7,818 bases of DNA from Betaproteobacteria bacterium (lineage in GTDB: Bacteria > Pseudomonadota > Gammaproteobacteria > Burkholderiales > Casimicrobiaceae). Below are positions 1 through 7,818 of the stretch, piece by piece. The position numbers and the translations under genes are program-made. Each line of letters begins with the position of its first letter. Positions within the stretch are counted from its first letter, which is position 1. Under the pieces are notes generated by a model. That model ran no database searches, was not told the origin of the DNA, and saw only the letters and a list, made by a program, of their open reading frames with translations. The stretch is from contig VBDA01000070.1 of NCBI GenBank assembly GCA_005883655.1, positions 1 to 7,818 of the forward strand, written 5' to 3'.

Positions 1-60
1 TCGGCGTGACGATTCCTTGAGATTCAACCGGCGCCACCAATAGCGCGGCGATCGCGATTC

Positions 61-141
61 TTAGGCAGGATCCAGCCGGCGGTCAACACGGGTCGAGATC
101 GCGCTGACCAGCGCCTCCGACGGGCGGACCGGCGCGGTCAT
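61..141 (-). other. Short frame overlapping the gsiD stop (26 codons), doubtful gene
   Basis: An ATG overlaps the gsiD stop as ATGA, the classical layout for translational coupling, and opens a frame starting MTAPVRPSEALV and ending RRLDPA before a TAA at 61-63. It matches no family I know. The same frame continues open from the TAA to the window edge (20 codons), so a downstream gene with a nonsense mutation, or a chance overlap, are both possible. The rest of 1-137 shows no other recognisable gene. Confidence 0.2.
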
Positions 142-1076
142 TTCTGGTCGATCTTCGGATCGAGCGCGTCGCGCAAGCCGTCACCAAGCAGATTGAAAGC
201 GAGCACGGTAAGAAAGATCGCCAGGCTTGGAAAGATGGCGACGTGCGGGGAAGTCATCATATCGGCGCGCGCTTCGTTCAGCATCGCTCCCCATTCCGGC
301 GTGGGCGGCTGCGCGCCCATGCCGATGAACGACAGGCTCGCGGCGGTGATGATCGAGGTTCCGATTCGCAGCGAAAAATAGACCACGACCGCTGCGATCG
401 TACCCGGGAAAATGTGACGAATGACGATCGTCCAGTCGGACGCGCCGATGCTCCTCGCCGCGTCGATAAAGGTGAGATGCTTGAGCGAAAGCGTGTTGCC
501 GCGGACCAGGCGCGCAAACGTCGGAATGCTGAATATCGCCACCGCGATGATCACGTTGGCCATGCCGCCGCCGAGAATGGCAACGATCCCGATCGCCAGC
601 AGGATGCCAGGGAACGCAAACAGCACGTCGCACAGACGCATGATGAGGCGGTCCCACCAGCCTTCGTAATAGCCGGCGACGAGCCCCAGCCCGGTGCCGA
701 TCAGCGCGCCGACCGCGACCGAAACAAAGCCGGCGGTCAAGGAGATGCGAGCTCCCATCAGAATGCGGCTGAAGATGTCTCTTCCCAACGGATCGACGCC
801 GAACCAGTGCTTCATTGAAGGCAAGGCATTGAGGCTGTCGTAATCGAAAAAATTCTCCGCATCGTACGGAACTACCCATGGGGCGATCACCGCGATCAGC
901 ACCAGTAGCAACACGAACAGTCCCGCAGCGACCGCAACGTGCTGCTTGCGGAACTTGCGCCAGAACTCGCTCCAGGGAGTGCGTACCGACGAAGCGTCCG
1001 GTGCAAGGACCGCGTCGAGGACCGGCATCGGCTCCGTATCGGGATCGACGCTTTGCCGAATGGCTTCGGAATCCAT
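138..1076 (-). CDS. gsiD: Glutathione ABC transporter, inner-membrane permease GsiD
   Basis: This is the second membrane subunit of a peptide/glutathione importer; it pairs with GsiC to form the translocation pore in the inner membrane. The 312-residue product compares with 303 in E. coli. After a variable N-terminal tail comes RTPWSEFWRKFRKQH (about residues 32-46), as in E. coli GsiD, then a first membrane helix at 47-69. The family motif FGVDPLGRD is at 92-100, further helices follow, and the ATPase-contacting EAA loop (DAARSIGASDW, then HIFPG) is at 205-225. LSFIGMGAQPPTPEWG (248-263) and NLLGDGLRDALDPK (295-308) complete the oligopeptide-permease C signature. The ATG lies 4 bases after the gsiC stop with only a weak ribosome site (GGT), so translation is probably coupled to gsiC. 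The stop shares bases with a following ATG (ATGA). Subunit identity is very secure; the glutathione substrate is inferred from orthology. Confidence 0.95.
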   Translation of the reverse strand: MDSEAIRQSVDPDTEPMPVLDAVLAPDASSVRTPWSEFWRKFRKQHVAVAAGLFVLLLVLIAVIAPWVVPYDAENFFDYDSLNALPSMKHWFGVDPLGRDIFSRILMGARISLTAGFVSVAVGALIGTGLGLVAGYYEGWWDRLIMRLCDVLFAFPGILLAIGIVAILGGGMANVIIAVAIFSIPTFARLVRGNTLSLKHLTFIDAARSIGASDWTIVIRHIFPGTIAAVVVYFSLRIGTSIITAASLSFIGMGAQPPTPEWGAMLNEARADMMTSPHVAIFPSLAIFLTVLAFNLLGDGLRDALDPKIDQK

Positions 1077-1080
1077 GCAG

Positions 1081-2001
1081 TTACCGATACCGTATCGTCG
1101 GATTGATGACCGCGTACAGCACGTCGACGATCAGGTTGATGAGGATGAATTCGAGCGAAAAGAGCAACACTTCCGCCTGGATGACGGGATAGTCGCGCAT
1201 GTCCACCGCGTCGACCAGCAGTCGGCCCATTCCCGGCCAGTTGAAGACCACCTCGACCACGATAGACCCACCAAGCAGGAAACCGAACTGCAATCCCATC
1301 ATCGTGACCACGGGGATGAGCGCGTTGCGCAAGCCGTGCTTGATGACGACCACGTTCTCGGACAGACCCTTGGCGCGCGCCGTGCGCACGTAATCTTCCT
1401 GGAGGATTTCGACGAACGACGAACGGGTGAAGCGGGCCATGATCGCTGCCACCGCGGCGCCCAGCGTCAGCGACGGAAGAATGTAGTGTTTCCAGCTGGC
1501 AGCGCCGACCGTGGGCAGCCAGTTGAGCTGCACCGCGAAGATCTGCATCAGCACCATCCCCAGCGCGAAGGCGGGGAAGGAAATGCCGGACACCGCCAGC
1601 GTCATGCCCAGCCGGTCCGGCCAGCGATTGCGCCACACCGCGGACACGACGCCGATCAGCATGCCGATGACCACCGACCACGACATTGCGGCCAGCGTCA
1701 GCCAGAAGGTCGGCATGAAGCGCTCGCCAACTTCGGTGGACACCGGGCGCTTGGTGCGCAGCGACCGGCCGAAGTCGCCACGCAACACGCCGGTGGTGAA
1801 GCGCACGAATTGTTCGGGCAGGGAGCGATCGAGTCCCAGGTCCTGGCGAACGAGCGCTACCGTCTCCGGTGTCGCATCGGGACCCGCTGCGAGCCGCGCC
1901 GGGTCACCCGGCAGCAAGTGCACGAACATGAACACCAGCCCGCCGACGATGAGCAGCGTGGGAAGCAGCCCGAGCAAGCGCTTGACGATGTACTGGAGCA
2001 T
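1081..2001 (-). CDS. gsiC: Glutathione ABC transporter, inner-membrane permease GsiC
   Basis: This is the first membrane subunit of the Gsi importer, an oligopeptide-permease B type protein. Its 306 residues match the usual family length. Visible features are an N-terminal helix (about 9-28) ending in the family motif LLPGDPARL (29-37), a periplasmic loop, and NRWPDRLGMTLAVSGISFP (125-143), which is almost unchanged from E. coli GsiC. The EAA loop is YVRTARAKGLSENVVVIKHG (204-223) with RNALIP after it. VFNWPGMGRLLVDAV (252-266), RDYPVIQA (269-276) and the C-terminal DVLYAVINPTIRYR (293-306) close the protein. It is separated from gsiB by 86 bases holding a strong stem-loop, and from gsiD by 4 bases. 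The ribosome site before the ATG is poor (CGGTAAATCG) and may lie in a stem, which suggests lower or conditional translation relative to gsiB. Identity is very secure. Confidence 0.95.
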   Translation of the reverse strand: MLQYIVKRLLGLLPTLLIVGGLVFMFVHLLPGDPARLAAGPDATPETVALVRQDLGLDRSLPEQFVRFTTGVLRGDFGRSLRTKRPVSTEVGERFMPTFWLTLAAMSWSVVIGMLIGVVSAVWRNRWPDRLGMTLAVSGISFPAFALGMVLMQIFAVQLNWLPTVGAASWKHYILPSLTLGAAVAAIMARFTRSSFVEILQEDYVRTARAKGLSENVVVIKHGLRNALIPVVTMMGLQFGFLLGGSIVVEVVFNWPGMGRLLVDAVDMRDYPVIQAEVLLFSLEFILINLIVDVLYAVINPTIRYR

Positions 2002-2008
2002 CGATTTA

Positions 2009-2039
2009 CCGCGCGGACGTTGGCATCACCCTTGCGCGG
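2009..2039 (-). promoter_or_regulatory. Possible stem covering the gsiC ribosome-binding region
   Basis: CCGCGC (2034-2039) can pair with GCGCGG (2009-2014) across a 19-base loop in the mRNA. The 3' arm ends with the GG eight bases before the gsiC ATG, the only Shine-Dalgarno-like bases there, so folding would hide the ribosome site. The stem is short and the loop long, and such repeats arise by chance in G+C-rich DNA, so this is tentative. Confidence 0.3.
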
Positions 2040-2047
2040 AGAATGAC

Positions 2048-2080
2048 CGCGGCGACTCGTATTGGCCAACGAGCGCCGCG
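2048..2080 (-). promoter_or_regulatory. Intergenic stem-loop between gsiB and gsiC
   Basis: Seven bases after the gsiB stop the transcript can fold into a long GC-rich hairpin. The outer arms CGCGGCG (2074-2080) and CGCCGCG (2048-2054) pair perfectly over 7 bp. The inner arms CTCGT (2069-2073) and ACGAG (2056-2060) pair over 5 bp, with one bulged base (2055) and an 8-base loop (2061-2068). No run of U follows (GTCATTCTCC), so it is not a classical intrinsic terminator. Known parallels are stem-loops after binding-protein genes such as malE, which protect the upstream mRNA from 3' exonucleases and raise binding-protein levels over permease levels. That role here is inference; the inverted repeat itself is directly visible. 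Confidence 0.6.
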
Positions 2081-2087
2081 AATCGGT

Positions 2088-3629
2088 TCAGGGCTTCAAA
2101 TCGACTTCGGTAAAGTTGAACGACGAATCGGGCATGGTGTAGACACCCGTCAGCTTCTTGTTATGCGCCGACAGGAGCTTTTCGACGACCAGCGGCGCCC
2201 ACGGCGCGTCCTTCCAGATCTGCTCCTGGGCGTCGCGGTAGAACTTCGTTTTTTCCGTCTTGTCGGTCGTCGCCAGTGCGGCCTTTATATCGGCGTCGAC
2301 CTTGTCGCTCTTGTAATACGCGGTGTTGAAGAGACTCGGCGGAAAAGATCCGGATGCGAGCAGCGGCCGGATCGCCCAATCGGCTTCGCCGGTCGACGAT
2401 GACCAGCCGACGTAATAGAGGCGCACCGGCGCGGTCGCCGGATCCTGCCAGCTCTCGACTTTCTCGACCCGCTGCCCGGCTTCGAGCAGCGTGATCTTGG
2501 CCTTGATGCCGATCTGGCCGAGTTGCTGCTGCAGAAACTGCGTCACCTTTTGCGCGGTGCTGTGGTTGTACGCCGACCACAGCTCGGTCTCGAAGCCATT
2601 TGGGTAGCCCGCTTCAGCGAGCAGCTTCTTGGCCTTGGCGAGGTCGTATGGCCACGGGCCGAGCTTGACGTTGTACTCGACACCCTCCGGCACCACGCCG
2701 GGGGCGGCAAACGCATAGCCGCCGAACGCTACTTTTGCCAGTGCGTCCTTGTTGATGGAGTAGGCGATCGCCTCGCGCACCTTGGGATTATCGAAGGGCT
2801 TTTGCTGGGTGTTCATCGACAGGTAGCGCAGCACGATCGATGGCGCCGCCACCACCTCGAGCTCAGGCTTCGCCTTCAGCGTTTCCGCCTGCTCATAAGG
2901 GACGGGATAAGTGAAGTGCGCTTCGCCGGTCTGCATCATCGCCGCCCGCGAATTGTTGTCGACGACCGGCTTCCAGGTGATCGTGTCTACCTTGGGATAG
3001 CCCTTCTTCCAGTAGCCGTCGAACTTGGCGACCTTCAGATAGTCGGTACGTTGCCATTCGACGAATTTGAATGGGCCAGTCCCGACCGGATTGGCCGAGA
3101 TGTCCTTGCCGTACTTGGTCATCGCCGCCGGGCTGATCATCACGCCCGACGGGTGCGCGAGATTGTTCAGGAACGCGGAAAAGGGCGTCTTCAAGGTGAT
3201 CTTCGCCGTGTAATCGTCGACGACTTCGGTCTTGCCGATATTGCTGTAAAGCCCATAGCGCTTCAGCTTGTTGTCGGGATTGGTGACGCGATCGAAATTG
3301 GCCTTGACCGCGGCGGCATTGAAGTCCGTGCCGTCGTGAAACTTGATGCCCTTCTTGAGCTTGACGATGTAGGTTAGACCGTCCTTGGTGACCTCGTAGC
3401 TTTCGGCGAGGACGGGAATCATCTTCATGTCCTTGTCGAATCCATACAGGCCTTCGTAGAACGACTTGGCCATCGCCTGCGACAGCGTGTCGTTGGCGTC
3501 GTAAGGGTCGGTGGTGGTAAACGTCGACGCCACCGCGAAGACGACGTCCTTGGCGGCATGCGCGGGCGCCGCGAATAGCGCGCCAAGCGCGAGCGCGGTG
3601 ACAATTAGCGAGCGTGGGAATGATTTCAT
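2088..3629 (-). CDS. gsiB: Glutathione-binding periplasmic protein GsiB
   Basis: This is the solute-binding protein of the importer, belonging to the SBP family 5 (DppA/OppA/GsiB) fold. It captures the ligand in the periplasm and delivers it to GsiCD. Length is 513 residues against 512 in E. coli. A Sec signal peptide is clear: K2 and R6, a hydrophobic core at 8-21, and an APAHA cleavage site giving a mature start at about A26. There is no lipobox cysteine, so it should be a soluble periplasmic protein. AAKDVVFAVAS, TDPYDANDTLSQAMAKSFY (40-58), FHDGTDFNAAAVKANFDR (97-114), PVGTGPF (181-187), YNHSTAQKV (354-362), GWSSSTGEADW (408-418) and VVEKLLSAHNKKLTG all match E. coli GsiB closely, well beyond general family similarity. 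The start is fixed by GGAG seven bases upstream. Glutathione is the expected ligand by orthology; a related gamma-glutamyl or other peptide cannot be excluded. Confidence 0.95.
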   Translation of the reverse strand: MKSFPRSLIVTALALGALFAAPAHAAKDVVFAVASTFTTTDPYDANDTLSQAMAKSFYEGLYGFDKDMKMIPVLAESYEVTKDGLTYIVKLKKGIKFHDGTDFNAAAVKANFDRVTNPDNKLKRYGLYSNIGKTEVVDDYTAKITLKTPFSAFLNNLAHPSGVMISPAAMTKYGKDISANPVGTGPFKFVEWQRTDYLKVAKFDGYWKKGYPKVDTITWKPVVDNNSRAAMMQTGEAHFTYPVPYEQAETLKAKPELEVVAAPSIVLRYLSMNTQQKPFDNPKVREAIAYSINKDALAKVAFGGYAFAAPGVVPEGVEYNVKLGPWPYDLAKAKKLLAEAGYPNGFETELWSAYNHSTAQKVTQFLQQQLGQIGIKAKITLLEAGQRVEKVESWQDPATAPVRLYYVGWSSSTGEADWAIRPLLASGSFPPSLFNTAYYKSDKVDADIKAALATTDKTEKTKFYRDAQEQIWKDAPWAPLVVEKLLSAHNKKLTGVYTMPDSSFNFTEVDLKP

Positions 3630-3636
3630 GTTCTTT

Positions 3637-3640
3637 CTCC
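3637..3640 (-). promoter_or_regulatory. Ribosome-binding site of gsiB
   Basis: The minus strand reads GGAG followed by seven bases (AAAGAAC) and the gsiB ATG. It is one of only two good ribosome sites in the operon, the other being that of gsiA. This contrasts with the poor sites of gsiC and gsiD and fits a binding protein made in excess. Confidence 0.65.
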
Positions 3641-3674
3641 AGATGTTGCGACAACTCGGTCGAAGGGTGTGCGA

Positions 3675-5591
<1,917 letters not shown>

Positions 5592-5597
5592 GTCCAC

Positions 5598-5603
5598 ACC
5601 TCC
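5598..5603 (-). promoter_or_regulatory. Ribosome-binding site of gsiA (decides the start)
   Basis: On the minus strand this reads GGAGGT, an almost perfect anti-16S match. It abuts a GTG at 5595-5597 with no spacing but lies six bases upstream of the in-frame ATG at 5589-5591. The normal spacing favours the ATG as the true start and shortens the protein by two residues. Confidence 0.7.
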
Positions 5604-5661
5604 ATCCTTGTTTGGCGAGGTGTTGATCGCGAGCTCGATCGGAACATTGCAATCGTCATGT

Positions 5662-7338
5662 TCATTGCGATCTTTGTGCGTGCTGCGCGCGGATCTGATC
5701 GATGGTCGCGCTCATGGTGATCGCTTGTGGATCAATTTTGAGCCAGAGCAGCGACGGGCGATCCGCACCGAGCGCGCGCTCCAAGGCGGGCGCGAATTCC
5801 GCGGTGCGAGTCACCGCCTCGCCAATCGCGCCGTATGCCTTCGCCAGCGCGACGAAATCGGGGTTGACCAGATCGGTGCCGTACACCCGCGCCGGGTAGG
5901 TACGCTCCTGATGCATGCGAATGGTGCCGTACATACCGTTGTCGATGACCACGAAGACGACATTCAGCTTGCTTTGAACGGCAGTGGCGAGCTCCTGCCC
6001 GTTCATCTGAAAACAGCCGTCCCCGTTCCACGACACCACGACACGCTCCGGATGGGTCGCCTTGGCCGCGATCGCCGCCGGGACTCCGTATCCCATCGAA
6101 CCATTGTACGGAGCGAGCTGGGTCCGGAAACGGCGATGGCGATAGAGGCGATGCAGCCACACCGTGTAGTTGCCTGCGCCATTGGCCACAATCGCGTTCT
6201 CCGGCAAGCGCTGGCGCAACACCGCCACCACTTGCCACAAGTCGAGCTCGCCGGGCATAGGCCGCGGCTCCTGCCACGCCAGATAGTCTCGGTGCGGCTG
6301 GCGGGCGTTTCCGAGCCAGGCCGGATTCGCAATGGGCACCATCTCCGCCAGCGCGGCTGCAAGTGCCGGCATCGTCGCCTGTATGGCGAGGGCCGGCTGG
6401 AACACGCGTCCGAGCTCCTCGCTGCCCGGGTGAACGTGAATGAGCGTCTGCCCCGGCTGCGGGGCGCTGAGCAGCGTGTAGCCGCCGGTCGTCATCTCAC
6501 CGAGGCGCTCGCCGGCGACGAGCAGAACATCGGCGTCGCGTACTCGTGCGGCTAGCTTGGGATTGATCGCGATCCCGACGTCACCGGCATAAAGCTCGTG
6601 ACTGTTGTCGAAGAGATCCTGGGTGCGAAACGCGCAGGCGACCGGAATGGTATTGGCTTCGGCGAAGCGGCGCATGTCTGCGCACGCAGCTTCGTTCCAT
6701 CCGCTGCCGCCGACGATGACCAGAGGTTGCCTCGATCCAGCGAGCGTTTCCCGGAGCTCGGCAATTTGCGCTGCTGCGGGATGGACCGCGAGCGGCTCGA
6801 CGCGTGCGGCGTCGTCGACCTGCGCCATTGATGCGAGCATGTCCTCGGGTAGGGCTAGGACCACCGGACCGGGCCGCCCTTGAGTCGCGATCCGGAACGC
6901 GCGCGCGATGTATTCCGGAATGCGCTGCGCGCAATCGATCTCCGCCACCCATTTGGCAATGCTTCCATACATGCGCCGATAGTCGATTTCCTGAAACGCT
7001 TCGCGATCTCGGAAATCGCTGCCGACCTGCCCGACAAAAACAATGAGCGGCGTCGAGTCCTGCTGCGCGGTGTGGATGCCGATGGCCGCATTCGACGCGC
7101 CGGGCCCGCGGGTCACGAACGCGATGCCCGGGCGGCCGGTCAGCTTGCCGTACGCTTCCGCCATGTAGGCGGCGCCGCCCTCGTGGCGACAGACGATCAG
7201 CCGCAGCGATTCGCGCGCTTCGTAGAGAGCATCGAGGACGGCGAGATAGCTCTCGCCCGGAACGCAGAAGGCGAGGTCGACGCCCTGCCGGAGGAGATTG
7301 GCGACCAGAATCTGGCCACCGGTGCGCGGCGCGCTCAT
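5662..7338 (-). CDS. Thiamine-diphosphate-dependent enzyme, acetolactate synthase/decarboxylase superfamily, substrate unknown
   Basis: This is a 558-residue cytoplasmic ThDP enzyme with the three-domain layout of the IlvB/benzoylformate decarboxylase superfamily. Such enzymes decarboxylate 2-oxo acids or join the resulting active aldehyde to an acceptor. The N-terminal pyrimidine-binding domain holds the ThDP-activating glutamate E53 in CRHEGGAAYMAEAYGKLTG (50-68) and the TRGPGASNA segment. A central domain spans about 187-335. The C-terminal diphosphate domain carries WNGDGCFQMNGQEL (437-450) and IDNGMYGTIRMHQE (465-478), with D440 and N467 as the expected metal ligands. No key residue is missing. 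In acetolactate synthases a substrate-selecting Trp sits where I align H476, which argues against housekeeping acetolactate synthesis. I chose the ATG at 7338 because family-like sequence begins there (MSAPRTGGQILVANLLRQG); the frame opens further, to a GTG at 7392. It is first in the run, about 70 bases before gsiA, in the place held by iaaA in E. coli. Confidence 0.88.
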   Translation of the reverse strand: MSAPRTGGQILVANLLRQGVDLAFCVPGESYLAVLDALYEARESLRLIVCRHEGGAAYMAEAYGKLTGRPGIAFVTRGPGASNAAIGIHTAQQDSTPLIVFVGQVGSDFRDREAFQEIDYRRMYGSIAKWVAEIDCAQRIPEYIARAFRIATQGRPGPVVLALPEDMLASMAQVDDAARVEPLAVHPAAAQIAELRETLAGSRQPLVIVGGSGWNEAACADMRRFAEANTIPVACAFRTQDLFDNSHELYAGDVGIAINPKLAARVRDADVLLVAGERLGEMTTGGYTLLSAPQPGQTLIHVHPGSEELGRVFQPALAIQATMPALAAALAEMVPIANPAWLGNARQPHRDYLAWQEPRPMPGELDLWQVVAVLRQRLPENAIVANGAGNYTVWLHRLYRHRRFRTQLAPYNGSMGYGVPAAIAAKATHPERVVVSWNGDGCFQMNGQELATAVQSKLNVVFVVIDNGMYGTIRMHQERTYPARVYGTDLVNPDFVALAKAYGAIGEAVTRTAEFAPALERALGADRPSLLWLKIDPQAITMSATIDQIRAQHAQRSQ

Positions 7339-7393
7339 TGACTGGGATTCTAGCAGGCCGATTACCATCGCCACGCCCCGGGCGGGATGCACC

Positions 7394-7399
7394 TATAAT
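7394..7399 (+). promoter_or_regulatory. Candidate -10 element for the plus-strand gene
   Basis: A perfect TATAAT lies 44 bases before the ATG at 7443, giving a predicted leader of roughly 36 bases. No convincing -35 hexamer is present at 16-18 bases upstream (CCACGC at 17). An activator-dependent promoter is possible. The same bases read TATAGG on the minus strand (4 of 6 matches), so a divergent promoter for the ThDP gene could overlap. Confidence 0.35.
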
Positions 7400-7442
7400 C
7401 ACGCCACCCGCTCCCGCCCCCGCCGCGCCGGCTTCGTCGCCC

Positions 7443-7818
7443 ATGAGTCTGCCACCCGCACTGCACGATGCGTTGCTCTTCACCGTCGCCGGTGCATTTC
7501 TCGCGCTGGTGCTGATGCGATGGAAGCGCGACCAGCGCCAGGCGATGTTGCAAATGCTGATCCTGCTGGTCATCGGTGTTGTCGGCTTGCTGGCGTTGAA
7601 TCAGTTCGGGGCGAGCATCGCCCCGACCTTGGCAGGCGCCGCCTTGCGCGAAGTGTGCCTGCTCCTTGCCGCGTTCGGGTTCATCCGTATTTTCCTGGTG
7701 TTCGTGTTCCAGGGCCTGTTCGCGCGGATGGCGCTGCCGCGCATTCTCGGCGATGTGCTGTTCGCGTTTTCGCTGCTCACCTATACCGTCTACCGCATGT
7801 ACGCGGTGGGCTTCGACT
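7443..7818 (+). CDS. N-terminal part of an MscS-type mechanosensitive channel family membrane protein (runs off the window)
   Basis: The frame opens at ATG 7443 and stays open for 125 codons to the edge, so the 3' end is missing. The visible part is almost entirely membrane. Hydrophobic helices lie at about 11-26, 36-51, 66-90 and 101-122, with a basic stretch RWKRDQRQ (26-33) between the first two. The pattern LREVCLLLAAFGFIRIF, then LPRILGDVL and VYRMYAVGFD, is what I would expect before the pore helix of larger MscS-family channels, including those with a C-terminal cyclic-nucleotide-binding domain. The diagnostic pore helix and beta domain would lie beyond the window, so the family call is from the leader helices only. 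No Shine-Dalgarno sequence is seen before the ATG (TTCGTCGCCC). It is transcribed divergently from the ThDP-gsi run and need not be functionally linked. Confidence 0.6.
   Translation, partial: MSLPPALHDALLFTVAGAFLALVLMRWKRDQRQAMLQMLILLVIGVVGLLALNQFGASIAPTLAGAALREVCLLLAAFGFIRIFLVFVFQGLFARMALPRILGDVLFAFSLLTYTVYRMYAVGFD

Noticed and set aside
127..139. Hairpin GACCG-CGC-CGGTC at the gsiD stop as an operon terminator
   Set aside because: The stem is only 5 bp, overlaps the stop codon and has no following U-run, so it does not support an intrinsic terminator.
946..2046. Long plus-strand open frame (over 360 codons) opposite gsiC and gsiD
   Set aside because: It is antisense to two unmistakable permease genes, and its product is rich in His, Arg, Asp and Gln with no recognisable domain, as expected for a mirror frame in G+C-rich DNA.
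2523..3377. Plus-strand open frame of 284 codons opposite gsiB
   Set aside because: It lies wholly inside gsiB on the other strand and shows no family resemblance or ribosome site that I could see.
5595..5597. GTG as the start of gsiA
   Set aside because: The GGAGGT ribosome site directly abuts this GTG with no spacing, while the in-frame ATG two codons later has ideal six-base spacing.
5645..5672. Two near-identical 10-base copies (CATTGCAATC and CATTGCGATC) spaced 18 bases apart
   Set aside because: The second copy lies inside the end of the ThDP coding frame, there are only two copies, and no matching operator is known to me; chance is the simplest explanation.
6581..7573. Minus-strand open frame in another phase, overlapping the ThDP gene and the opposite-strand channel-like gene
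   Set aside because: The ThDP frame carries all catalytic motifs; this one is Arg-rich shadow sequence.

Overview
The window is G+C-rich, gene-dense bacterial DNA. Five genes on the minus strand form one run, read right to left, with a partial gene diverging from them at the right edge. Codon third positions are mostly G or C. Protein similarity to the Escherichia coli Gsi proteins is high but not near-identical. By inference this fits a proteobacterium, most likely a betaproteobacterium of the Burkholderiales type; no rRNA or other lineage marker is present to prove it.

Layout in the direction of transcription on the minus strand: (1) a thiamine-diphosphate (ThDP) dependent enzyme of the acetolactate synthase/decarboxylase superfamily (7338 to 5662); (2) gsiA, the double ATPase (5591 to 3675); (3) gsiB, the periplasmic binding protein (3629 to 2088); (4) gsiC, permease 1 (2001 to 1081); (5) gsiD, permease 2 (1076 to 138). 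Gene gaps are about 70, 45, 86 and 4 bases. After gsiD only 137 bases remain. They hold no recognisable gene, but there is a 26-codon frame overlapping the gsiD stop as ATGA. On the plus strand from 7443 the N-terminal 125 codons of a multi-helix membrane protein resemble a mechanosensitive (MscS-type) channel and run off the edge.

How the genes work together: GsiB captures a peptide-like ligand in the periplasm (glutathione for the E. coli orthologue), GsiC and GsiD form the membrane pore, and GsiA powers import with two fused ATPase domains. All four match the E. coli GsiABCD set along their length, so the transporter assignment is firm and the glutathione specificity is a good inference. 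In E. coli the gene before gsiA is iaaA (isoaspartyl peptidase). Here that place is taken by the ThDP enzyme, whose substrate cannot be read from sequence. This swap is the most interesting genetic feature of the window.

Regulatory structure is mostly RNA-level. A strong GC-rich stem-loop lies just after the gsiB stop, and a second possible stem overlaps the ribosome-binding region of gsiC. This arrangement could keep binding protein in excess over permease. The shared divergent region (about 7339-7442) carries a perfect TATAAT for the plus-strand gene. I saw no convincing new multi-gene system, CRISPR array, tRNA, rRNA or insertion sequence.
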